Assembly: GCA_016710685.1 (NCBI GenBank)
Contig: JADJVC010000017.1
Location: forward strand, 9,722-73,721
DNA length: 64,000 nucleotides
Direction of reading: 5' to 3'
Source of the DNA: Flavobacteriales bacterium
GTDB taxonomy: Bacteria; Bacteroidota; Bacteroidia; Flavobacteriales_F; PHOS-HE28
The position numbers were made by a program, and so were the translations under genes. Of this stretch, positions 38,097 to 44,469 are shown piece by piece (position 1 is the first letter of the stretch; every line of letters starts with the position of its first letter). Under the pieces are notes generated by a model that had not been told where the DNA came from, did not search any database, and worked only from the letters and a program-made list of their open reading frames with translations.

Positions 38097-38582
38097 CTAG
38101 CTAAAAGGGATGTCGTCTTCAAAATCGTCCGGTGGTGGAGCCTGACGTTGCGGCGGTGCCTGACGCTGCGGCGGTGCTTGACGCTGTTGCTGTGTTCGCC
38201 CCGTCTGCGCCCGTTGCTGCCGCTGTTCTGGCTCCTGTCGCTGTTCGCGATCCTTGCCTCCAAGCATTTGCATCTTGTCTGCAATGATCTCAGTAGAATA
38301 GCGCTCTACGCCGTCTTTGTCCGTGTACTGGCTTTGATGGATGCGGCCTTCAACATAGACGGACGAGCCCCTAAATAGGTATCTCTGCACCACGTCCGCC
38401 AGCCCACCAAAAAAAATCACCTGATGCCACTCGGTTTGTTCGACCTTTTGCCCGTCCTTGTCTTTCCACTTTTCCGTGGTCGCCAAGCGAATCTTTGCAA
38501 ATGGAGATCCGCCTTGGCCGACCCTGTAATCCGGATCAGCCCCAAGGTTTCCGATAAGCTGAACCCGATTTAGGCTAGCCAT
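38097..38582 (-). CDS. ssb: Single-stranded DNA-binding protein
   Basis: 161 residues from MASLNRVQLIGNLGADPDYR, a textbook OB-fold SSB N-terminus; the 20 upstream codons belong to another frame's gene. The core WHQVIFFGGLADVVQRYL is intact. A Gln/Arg/Pro-rich disordered tail carries three repeats of RQAPPQ and ends in the acidic tip DDFEDDIPFS, the site that recruits repair and replication partners. It coats ssDNA during replication and ERF/exonuclease recombination. The start overlaps the stop of the upstream gene. Confidence 0.97.
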   Translation of the reverse strand: MASLNRVQLIGNLGADPDYRVGQGGSPFAKIRLATTEKWKDKDGQKVEQTEWHQVIFFGGLADVVQRYLFRGSSVYVEGRIHQSQYTDKDGVERYSTEIIADKMQMLGGKDREQRQEPEQRQQRAQTGRTQQQRQAPPQRQAPPQRQAPPPDDFEDDIPFS

Positions 38583-38838
38583 CGGAGTCTTCCGGCAAAC
38601 CCAACTGACTGGCAACGGACACGACTGCGTCGATTGGCGCATTCGGGTCTATGCCGTCAATCAAAGTCACCCCAGAGTCCTCGATCTTAATGCCGTCGCT
38701 GACGCACTGAGCCAACTCTTCCTGCCCTGCCACGCGGATCTCCACCGTTGACTTGATGATGTGCCGCGCAACACCTGCTTGGTTGTTCGCCCGAACCAAG
38801 CGCTTCTTGCCGTCCCACTCTGCTACATAGATGGTCAT
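38575..38838 (-). CDS. Small acidic protein before SSB
   Basis: 87 residues, MTIYVAEWDGKKRLVRANNQ. It overlaps the SSB start by eight bases, so the two are translationally coupled. The N-terminus reads like a short beta hairpin followed by a helix, a form seen in small phage modulators. Family and function not recognised. Confidence 0.65.
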   Translation of the reverse strand: MTIYVAEWDGKKRLVRANNQAGVARHIIKSTVEIRVAGQEELAQCVSDGIKIEDSGVTLIDGIDPNAPIDAVVSVASQLGLPEDSDG

Positions 38839-38847
38839 ACAACACTC

Positions 38848-39372
38848 CTATTGATTAAGCATCGCCTTGAATTGACGGAATTGCTCTAACTGCTTTTCTT
38901 CTTCCGCCGTGATTTGTTTACCCTGCCCCATTTCCAGCGCAATATCATCCAGCACTGCGCGCGTAGCAGCCATAAAAATGGCGAACTCTTTCGATTTCTC
39001 TTCAAGAGATACGCCGATGGCCGCGAGCCTATCCATTGCAGAGCCTTTCTTCTCTGGGGCCGATGCCTGCAACTTCAAAACTACCGGCTTTTGCGGCGGA
39101 GTATTAAAGCCGGATACTGGAATATGTGCCATTTCGCTGACCCTCATCTTAACTTGCTGAAAATGACCGCTGGCGTTCTTTCTGATAATACCATCATCAG
39201 TAAGTTTCTTCAGTACGCCAAGCACATTTGGATGATCCGGCTTTGTCTTTGTTACCCTGTGAAGCTCATTGAATATCTTATTCTTGTCCCAAAACACTCC
39301 AATGGGAACGGCATTCAATATCGTCTGGTGCTGAATACTCAGGCCTTGTACTTTTTGTTCTGCCTTGCTCAT
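38848..39372 (-). CDS. Winged-helix-like protein, unknown
   Basis: 174 residues. Residues 12-75 (NAVPIGVFWDKNKIFNELHR then VLGVLKKLTDDGIIRKNASG) have the rhythm of a winged helix. The C-terminal part is a long charged helix. It touches the exonuclease gene (stop/start overlap) and may be a DNA-binding accessory to it. Function unproven. Confidence 0.6.
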   Translation of the reverse strand: MSKAEQKVQGLSIQHQTILNAVPIGVFWDKNKIFNELHRVTKTKPDHPNVLGVLKKLTDDGIIRKNASGHFQQVKMRVSEMAHIPVSGFNTPPQKPVVLKLQASAPEKKGSAMDRLAAIGVSLEEKSKEFAIFMAATRAVLDDIALEMGQGKQITAEEEKQLEQFRQFKAMLNQ

Positions 39373-41132
39373 TATTTCGCCCCTGGGTGAAAGTGCTTTA
39401 CCACTGCAGCGTAAATATCCTTAATCGTTGTCCATGGGATAGGAATCGTGACAATTATCCCTTCATTGATTTCATGTCGCACATTGAACTCCCCGCTTAG
39501 CGCGTACTTAGCGCCATCCTCAGCAGTCAAGCGCAACGGCATCAGAACCATAGCCTCGTCATTCTTCTTGGCTTGCTCAGCCAATGCCGTCATGGCCGGG
39601 CTACTTCCAATTGATGGGAATACCCCGGCACTTGCAAGGTGGGCATCACGACCATGGACGCGAGAAGCGAACTCCTGCACCCTTTGCCGCGTGGCAGCCT
39701 GGACAGTTTCAGCATTGGTTGCTTCGGCCAGAATGGCACTCTTCAATGCCTGTTCCTTTTCCAACTCAAGCTTTGCCGCCGCCTTTGCCAGTTCATCCGC
39801 GGCAATCCTTCGCTTGCTTTCCGCGTCAACGCGATCGGCCGCAAGCTTGCGCAGTTCGTTTACCTGTAAAGACGAGCACAACGACACGGCATCCGGGAAA
39901 AGGTGGCTATTGGCCGCGTCAATGCTTTGCAGGTAGTCGACATTCACGCGAACAAACTCAGTCTTCCTATCGGCATCGATCTTTGCGTTAGCAACGGCAT
40001 TGCGCACTCTGTCGCGCATGCTGTCGATAGTTTTTAGGCCTTTGATTGAGTCTCGGATGGCGGTTTCCACGCTCCATCCGTACTTGGGCACCGGTAGCGC
40101 ATGGTCGCCAAGGGTCGCGTTAAGTTCGGCGTAGTACGCGATCATCTCGTCAACGCCGGCTTTGATGATTTCCGCCTTGCGTCGATCCTTCTCGGTCGTG
40201 ATGAGCTTGTCCACTTCAAGTCGGATCTTTCGCGTTTCCGCCTTGATTCCATCAATGGTTTCATAAATGGCTTTGACGTCATTCATTTGGGCCATGATGT
40301 TGGCCTTGGTGGCGTCTAGCTTCTCCTCAACGCCAGAGCACCACTTCACAGTTTCTTGAGCGTCAGAAAAGTCTTCGTCCGTCACCAGGACTCGATTGAT
40401 AGCACCAAGCTCCGCCATCGCCTGAGACTTGAACTCGGCAAGATTGCTCGAAGTCACAACTCCGCGAGCGTCAACGCGCAAGGCGATGATGTTGCGTGGT
40501 TTCTTGCCAATTGGCGCGGGCAAGGCCGGCGCGTCCGGCTTGTAGGCTGCAACATCCTTCTCAAGCTGATTCCAGCCGGCCACAATGCGCGCTCGAAGCT
40601 CCGGGTCTGGCTTGTACCAGCACCAAATCTGTTCTTGAAGCACGTCGGATTGATCTCGCCAAAGCGTCGCCATAAATAGAACTCTTTGAGCGCCTGAAAC
40701 AATGTGCTGATGCTCCATCTGAATCCGGTACATCAGCGGCAAATTGCTTCCGTCGTAGTCTTCCACATCAAGTATTGCGCGAATCGAATTATTGAGCCGC
40801 TTGTGCTCGAACGCGATTAAGCCGTCCATCGTCAAGCCGTCAAACGACGCACTGTATTTGCCGAGAGTACCAACGCATGGGTACAACTCTTCTTTGATGA
40901 TTTGCTCGGCAAGCGGCCGAGCCAGCGCTTCGAAGCGGTGCCCCTCGTCGAATAGCGCCTGAGTGAATGAGTCAACAGGCGGCGTTACACCGGTGGCGAG
41001 CCGCGCAATCAGCGCACTGCGTGTTTCGTACGGGCTTTCGCCCATCATGGCCGGCGCGTCGCTTGCGTTGAAGTGCTTTGCCCGGTGAGCATGCCACTCG
41101 GGCGTTCCCTGAATTAGATTTAAGACCTTCAC
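39372..41132 (-). CDS. YqaJ/lambda-Exo-type nuclease with coiled-coil extension
   Basis: 586 residues from GTG at 41132 with AGGAG upstream. Residues 1-200 match the YqaJ recombinase exonuclease pattern: QGTPEWHAHRAKHFNASDAP, Glu63 in FDEGHRFE, and the catalytic D-x5-E-x-K run (Asp103, Glu109, Lys111). This resects dsDNA 5' ends for annealing by ERF. Residues about 230-520 are long helices, probably coiled coil, so the protein is more than twice the size of a plain exonuclease. The extra part may hold it on DNA or to partners. Its mRNA leader contains the tRNA-like element. Confidence 0.88.
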   Translation of the reverse strand: MKVLNLIQGTPEWHAHRAKHFNASDAPAMMGESPYETRSALIARLATGVTPPVDSFTQALFDEGHRFEALARPLAEQIIKEELYPCVGTLGKYSASFDGLTMDGLIAFEHKRLNNSIRAILDVEDYDGSNLPLMYRIQMEHQHIVSGAQRVLFMATLWRDQSDVLQEQIWCWYKPDPELRARIVAGWNQLEKDVAAYKPDAPALPAPIGKKPRNIIALRVDARGVVTSSNLAEFKSQAMAELGAINRVLVTDEDFSDAQETVKWCSGVEEKLDATKANIMAQMNDVKAIYETIDGIKAETRKIRLEVDKLITTEKDRRKAEIIKAGVDEMIAYYAELNATLGDHALPVPKYGWSVETAIRDSIKGLKTIDSMRDRVRNAVANAKIDADRKTEFVRVNVDYLQSIDAANSHLFPDAVSLCSSLQVNELRKLAADRVDAESKRRIAADELAKAAAKLELEKEQALKSAILAEATNAETVQAATRQRVQEFASRVHGRDAHLASAGVFPSIGSSPAMTALAEQAKKNDEAMVLMPLRLTAEDGAKYALSGEFNVRHEINEGIIVTIPIPWTTIKDIYAAVVKHFHPGAK

Positions 41133-41144
41133 ACCAATCTCCTA

Positions 41145-41209
41145 TGGTGGCGGAACCCGGCAGACCTACTGCGCGCTCAGGGAATCGAACCCTGGTGCCG
41201 GGCTCCGCC
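41145..41209 (-). ncRNA. tRNA-like element before the exonuclease gene
   Basis: On the minus strand a 13-pair stem (GGCGGAGCCCGGC with GCCGGGTTCCGCC, one G-U pair) encloses a perfect T-arm: CAGGG, loop TTCGATT, CCCTG. The 3' end reads TTCCGCC-A-CCA, that is an acceptor strand, discriminator and CCA. There is no D-arm or anticodon arm, and it is only 65 nt. It ends three bases before the AGGAG of the exonuclease gene. It could be a decayed tRNA, or a tRNA-mimicking signal for mRNA processing. Confidence 0.6.
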
Positions 41210-41217
41210 GTTGAGTG

Positions 41218-41703
41218 TTACGAGGACCAGATAGAGCGGTCGGAACGCAGGACGAGCGTGTCCATAGACGTCACTGGCTCGGCGTCGGCGTCGTCCCATC
41301 CATCCCTGACCGTGAAGAACGCGTTCATGTCGAAATACAGCCGAGTTTCAGCAAGCCCAACACCGCGCGCATCGCCTTGCCACTGCTTGCCTTCGTCCGT
41401 TTGCCAAGTGGCGCTTTCTGCATGCATCACCACCGCGCACCCAAAACCAGCTTCATATTTCGAACTTCGACCGGGCTCACATCCAGTCGCTACGACTTCA
41501 ACGCAAGCAACCGCCTCGTCTGGATGCTCGCTGGCCAATCGAATCAGCCACGGATGCGTGCCGTTTCGCTCTTTCCAGTTCGCTGAAATCACGTACTTCT
41601 TGCTAATATTTTTCATCTGGGTCACCGTTTGGTTTTTTGGTAATCGAAACAAGTAATAAACAGCCAAGCCAACAACGACAGCAACAATCAATAAAGTGCT
41701 CAC
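41218..41703 (-). CDS. Membrane-anchored protein, unknown
   Basis: 161 residues from a GTG that overlaps the ERF stop (GTGA). The N-terminus has one membrane helix (LLIVAVVVGLAVYYLF), followed by a soluble domain of about 130 residues with several Trp and two Cys. An internal Met30 could make a soluble form. Unusual between ERF and the exonuclease. Function unknown. Confidence 0.6.
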   Translation of the reverse strand: MSTLLIVAVVVGLAVYYLFRLPKNQTVTQMKNISKKYVISANWKERNGTHPWLIRLASEHPDEAVACVEVVATGCEPGRSSKYEAGFGCAVVMHAESATWQTDEGKQWQGDARGVGLAETRLYFDMNAFFTVRDGWDDADAEPVTSMDTLVLRSDRSIWSS

Positions 41704-42341
41704 TCCCCTTCTCCTGACTTGCCAAGCTTGCGAATAGCCTGGATTTGCTCCTGCGTCAGTGCCCTGCGTGCTGAAGCCATTGCAATAATGTCGTCAACAG
41801 TTTTGGCCTTTGTGCTTACCTGTGCGCGCGCACGATCAAGCAGCTCGTTAAAAATCTCATCCGTGTACGGCTCGGTCTTTGGAAGCTTCGGCTCCGGTGG
41901 CGGTGGCGGTGGCGGTGGCGGTGGCGGCGAGCCGCCATCACCGGTGCCGTTGCCATCATCATCATCACCGTCGACTGGCGCAATTCCGACCATTGCGGAA
42001 AGCCCGTACTTTCGCCCGTAAGTGATCGCGCTACCGATGACTTGGCAGTCATTCAGACCTTTCTGGCTTCCGACTGGCAGGCTTAGGCTGCAACTGATCT
42101 GTTGCCCCGACGAATGAATCAAAATGGTCTGGACCGTTACAGCCCCAGCACCAAAGGAAATAGGCTGTATGACGGCTAGGCCGTTCTTGGCAAGCGGAAC
42201 CCGGCACGCGCTCCAAATGCTAGCTAACGTCGCGTAATTTGATGTTAGATGAGTATTTGTCTTGTCTTTCCAGGCGGTCACAATCTCGCCTTGCGCCTTC
42301 GCTAGCGCCTCCGCCAGCTTGTCTAGCTTCTGTTCGTCCAT
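41700..42341 (-). CDS. erf: ERF-family single-strand annealing protein
   Basis: 213 residues with AAGGAGG upstream. The ERF core is clear: NYATLASIWSACRVPLAKNG and GSAITYGRKYGLSAMVGIAP. It anneals complementary ssDNA and works with the downstream YqaJ nuclease and SSB, and in related phages may circularise the genome. A Pro tract of eleven or more residues (encoded by five GGTGGC units on the plus strand, 41896-41925) links the core to a short helical tail. It is first in the operon and follows an operator-controlled promoter. Confidence 0.93.
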   Translation of the reverse strand: MDEQKLDKLAEALAKAQGEIVTAWKDKTNTHLTSNYATLASIWSACRVPLAKNGLAVIQPISFGAGAVTVQTILIHSSGQQISCSLSLPVGSQKGLNDCQVIGSAITYGRKYGLSAMVGIAPVDGDDDDGNGTGDGGSPPPPPPPPPPPEPKLPKTEPYTDEIFNELLDRARAQVSTKAKTVDDIIAMASARRALTQEQIQAIRKLGKSGEGE

Positions 42342-42352
42342 GTCGCCTCCTT

Positions 42353-42376
42353 TTTGGTAACGGGTACATTACCAAA
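42353..42376. promoter_or_regulatory. Operator palindrome
   Basis: Arms TTTGGTAA (42353-42360) and TTACCAAA (42369-42376) with an eight-base spacer. It covers the -10 box and probable start of the leftward ERF promoter, so a bound repressor would block it. The half-site TTTGGTAA recurs next to the -10 of the promoter at 48318. Confidence 0.75.
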
Positions 42377-42394
42377 GCAGCAATGCACCCGCAA
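42366..42394 (-). promoter_or_regulatory. Leftward promoter for the ERF operon
   Basis: On the minus strand TTGCGG (42389-42394) and TAATGT (42366-42371) are 17 bases apart. The -10 lies inside the operator palindrome. It drives erf, the membrane protein, the exonuclease, ssb and DUF2303. Confidence 0.7.
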
Positions 42395-42398
42395 GCGG

Positions 42399-42427
42399 TT
42401 GACGCGCCGGAGACAAAACAGTAATGT
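42399..42427 (+). promoter_or_regulatory. Rightward promoter for the Cro-like regulator
   Basis: TTGACG (42399-42404) and TAATGT (42422-42427) with an exact 17-base spacer, back to back with the leftward promoter. AAGGAGG (42439-42445) precedes the ATG at 42451. Confidence 0.75.
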
Positions 42428-42450
42428 TTAAGTATGCCAAGGAGGCTTAA

Positions 42451-42708
42451 ATGACTGAGACTACGGAAAAGAAAGAAGCAAGTCCGGCGGAGTCCGATCT
42501 GTCGAAGTACCTTACTAGCCTGGGTAGCCGTGGCGTCCTAAAGTGTCCAATAGTCGCTTGGCTAGCCAAGGCAAGTGGGTGTGGTCCTGGCACTCTGTAC
42601 ATGATCGCGCGCAAGCACAAGCAGCCTAGTGCGCGGCTGGCGAGGAGGATCGAGAAGGCTACGAACGGCTATGTGACCGCGGCCAGCTTGCGGCCAGACA
42701 TTTTTTAA
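42451..42708 (+). CDS. Cro/YdaS-like DNA-binding regulator
   Basis: 85 residues with strong promoter and ribosome site. The C-terminal end (TNGYVTAASLRPDIF) is the signature seen in YdaS-type Cro repressors, after a helix-turn-helix region (VAWLAKASGCGPGTLYMIAR). It sits beside the divergent promoters and the operator at 42353, its probable target. It may switch between the ERF operon and the rightward genes. No CI-type partner or integrase is present in the window, so lysogeny cannot be claimed. Confidence 0.82.
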   Translation: MTETTEKKEASPAESDLSKYLTSLGSRGVLKCPIVAWLAKASGCGPGTLYMIARKHKQPSARLARRIEKATNGYVTAASLRPDIF

Positions 42709-42722
42709 CTGAGGGTGTTGAG

Positions 42723-43283
42723 ATGACTATTCGGACGCTTGAAGGTCCAACGATTATGTTGGTAAGCGGCAGCTACTTCGATTTTTCAAACCCGCAATCA
42801 TCGGATTTTGGAATCGAAGATATCGCACACGCTCTAGCGCACATCTGCCGCTTCACCGGCCACTGCCGAGAATTTTATAGTGTGGCGCAGCATTCGGTTC
42901 TTGTGTCACACGTAGTGCCGCGAGAGTACGCATTCCACGGTCTTATGCATGACGCGGCGGAGGCGTTTGTGGGTGACGTGTCAAAGCCGCTAAAGGTTTT
43001 GCTCCCGGAATACAAAGCAATTGAGGATCGAGTGGAAGCGGCTGTGTTTGCGCGCTTCGGCTTGCCGCCAAAGCTTCCGCCGTGCGTCAAAGCTGCGGAC
43101 CGCGTGCTCTTGCGTACAGAGCAGCGCGACTTGATGGGGGCTGATGACCATCGCTGGTTTTTTACAGCCGGAGCCGAGCCGATGGCTGAACGCATCGAGC
43201 CACTAGCGCCCATTGAGGCGAAGCGGCTGTTTCTTGATCGGTATGAAGCATTGATGCGGGATCTATTTTGCAAGAGGGGATAA
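42723..43283 (+). CDS. HD-domain phosphohydrolase
   Basis: 186 residues. The metal-binding motifs of an HD hydrolase are present: His57 (AQHSVLVSH), the doublet His76-Asp77 (HGLMHDAAEAFVGDVSKPLK) and a downstream Asp (KAADRVLLRTEQRD). Similar to YfbR-type nucleotidases found in phages, which dephosphorylate dNMPs or other nucleotides. It may adjust nucleotide pools or clear signalling nucleotides. It is two bases from the next gene. Confidence 0.88.
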   Translation: MTIRTLEGPTIMLVSGSYFDFSNPQSSDFGIEDIAHALAHICRFTGHCREFYSVAQHSVLVSHVVPREYAFHGLMHDAAEAFVGDVSKPLKVLLPEYKAIEDRVEAAVFARFGLPPKLPPCVKAADRVLLRTEQRDLMGADDHRWFFTAGAEPMAERIEPLAPIEAKRLFLDRYEALMRDLFCKRG

Positions 43284-43285
43284 CG

Positions 43286-44230
43286 ATGGGCCTGGAATTG
43301 CACCAACTGTGCACCGTTTTCCCGGAAATAACCGGGAACGAATTTTTAGACTTTGTAGAGTCGATCCAAGATGAGGGCGTGCATCATCCGATCGTCTTGT
43401 TTGAAGGCAAGATCCTGGATGGGCGGAACCGCTGGCGCGCCTGCGTTGAGCTTGGCATTGATCCGCCAACTGTTGAGTTTACCGGCACATATGAAGACGC
43501 GCTGGCGTTTGTTAAGCGCGAGAACCTGGACCGGCGCCACTTAACGGCGGGACAGCGAGCGGCGATTATTGCCGGGCTTGCTAACCTGGAGAGCACAAGG
43601 CCAGTCCAGGGCCCGCGGCGTCAAGGCGAGCAGACGCAAAAAGATCGAGCCGCGGAAGCTGGCGTTGGCGTTTCCACAATGCGAAAGGTGGAAGCCGTAA
43701 TTCGCACGGCCCCGGAAGTGGCTGCGCAAGTCGGGCGTGGCGAGATAACGCTACTGGAAGCTGAAAAGATCATCAAGAAGGCTGAGCCTACCAAGCCCAA
43801 AACCGAGAGCCGAAACGCCAATGTTGGCGTTTCAGCCGGCGACGAGCCAGAAGCCGAGAGCGAAGCCGAGAGCCGAAACGCCAATGTTGGCGTTTCAGCC
43901 GGCGACGAGCCAGAGATCGTTGAACTGGATGAAATGGGCAGGCTCAAGGATGCCTACGCCGAGCTACTGAGCGAAAACGACCAGCTGCGCGCCGAAAACG
44001 AATCTTTAAACAAGGTATTCGAAGCCGACGACAAGCTTGCCACTGCCCTCGCTGAGGCTGCGCGCTGGCGCAGTGTGGCACAGGCCGTAGAGAGCAGGAA
44101 CGTAGGGCTGATGAGTGAAAAGAACTTCGCCATCAAAGCCGCTCAGATGTGGCAGCGTAAATTCGAAAAGCTGGAACGGCAGATCGCTAAATCTGCCGGC
44201 GGCGGAAGTCCGCCAACTGGTGGCAGCTAG
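43286..44230 (+). CDS. ParB/Srx-like DNA-binding protein
   Basis: 314 residues from ATG 43286 with GAGGGG upstream. Residues 10-75 match the ParB N-terminal fold (VESIQDEGVHHPIVLFEGKI, LDGRNRWRACVELGI). A helix-turn-helix follows near residue 120 (RAAEAGVGVSTMRKVEAVIR), and a coiled coil lies in the last 90 residues. Between them a 21-residue unit containing RNANVGVSAGDEPE is tandemly duplicated; its DNA holds two copies of the genome's repeated palindrome. No ParA is present, so the role could be regulation, partition or CTP-dependent DNA clamping. Confidence 0.82.
   Translation: MGLELHQLCTVFPEITGNEFLDFVESIQDEGVHHPIVLFEGKILDGRNRWRACVELGIDPPTVEFTGTYEDALAFVKRENLDRRHLTAGQRAAIIAGLANLESTRPVQGPRRQGEQTQKDRAAEAGVGVSTMRKVEAVIRTAPEVAAQVGRGEITLLEAEKIIKKAEPTKPKTESRNANVGVSAGDEPEAESEAESRNANVGVSAGDEPEIVELDEMGRLKDAYAELLSENDQLRAENESLNKVFEADDKLATALAEAARWRSVAQAVESRNVGLMSEKNFAIKAAQMWQRKFEKLERQIAKSAGGGSPPTGGS
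43803..43914 (+). repeat. Tandem 63-bp repeat carrying palindrome copies C and D
   Basis: A 49-base identical segment occurs at 43803-43851 and 43866-43914, exactly 63 bases apart, so the frame is kept. Each contains the 22-bp palindrome (43812-43833 and 43875-43896; arms GAAACGCCAA, centre TG). A palindrome appears to have been inserted in frame into the ParB-like gene and then duplicated. Confidence 0.9.
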
Positions 44231-44236
44231 ATCGCG

Positions 44237-44311
44237 GCGCCTGTAGCTCAATGTTAGAGCAGTGGAGTTCTAATCCACTGGTTGCAGGTTCGAATCCTGC
44301 TGGGCGCGCCA
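44237..44311 (+). tRNA. tRNA-Arg (anticodon UCU)
   Basis: Full cloverleaf: acceptor GCGCCTG/TGGGCGC (two wobble pairs), D-stem GCTC/GAGC, anticodon stem GTGGA/TCCAC with loop GTTCTAA giving anticodon TCT, T-arm GCAGG-TTCGAAT-CCTGC, discriminator G and encoded CCA. It reads AGA and AGG codons, which are rare in GC-rich proteobacterial hosts, and would help late translation or offset host tRNA loss. It lies six bases after the ParB-like stop. Confidence 0.97.
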
Positions 44312-44440
44312 AAGAGCAGGCGGTTCGACTCCGCTCGCTGGCCGAGATCGTGGTGAATGACGGGGTTCGAGTCCCCGACTGCGGAGAGTCCGCTTAGCTA
44401 TTGCTCTCAGGTGGTAAGAGAGCGGCCTGACAGCCGGGAA
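44312..44440 (+). other. tRNA-like debris after tRNA-Arg
   Basis: Two perfect T-arm hairpins follow the tRNA: GGCGG-TTCGACT-CCGCT (44319-44335) and CGGGG-TTCGAGT-CCCCG (44361-44377). A GCGGA/TCCGC stem follows (44381-44393), then a D-arm-like hairpin GCTCTC/GAGAGC (44403-44423) joined to CGGC/GCCG. None makes a full cloverleaf. They look like remains of a larger tRNA cluster or unusual tRNA-like RNAs. No protein gene is seen before 44470. Confidence 0.55.
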
Positions 44441-44469
44441 AGACCAGCACTAACCTTTCGGAGCTGAAG

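Noticed and set aside
42451..42708. Evidence of a temperate phage
   Set aside because: A Cro-like regulator and operator are present, but no integrase, CI-type repressor, excisionase or attachment site was found in the window, so lysogeny is not supported.
43803..43914. CRISPR array
   Set aside because: Only two repeat units, inside an open frame, with a near-identical spacer; no cas genes.
43286..44230. Plasmid-type partition locus (phage-plasmid)
   Set aside because: No ParA ATPase, no replication initiator of plasmid type and no canonical parS sequence was seen.
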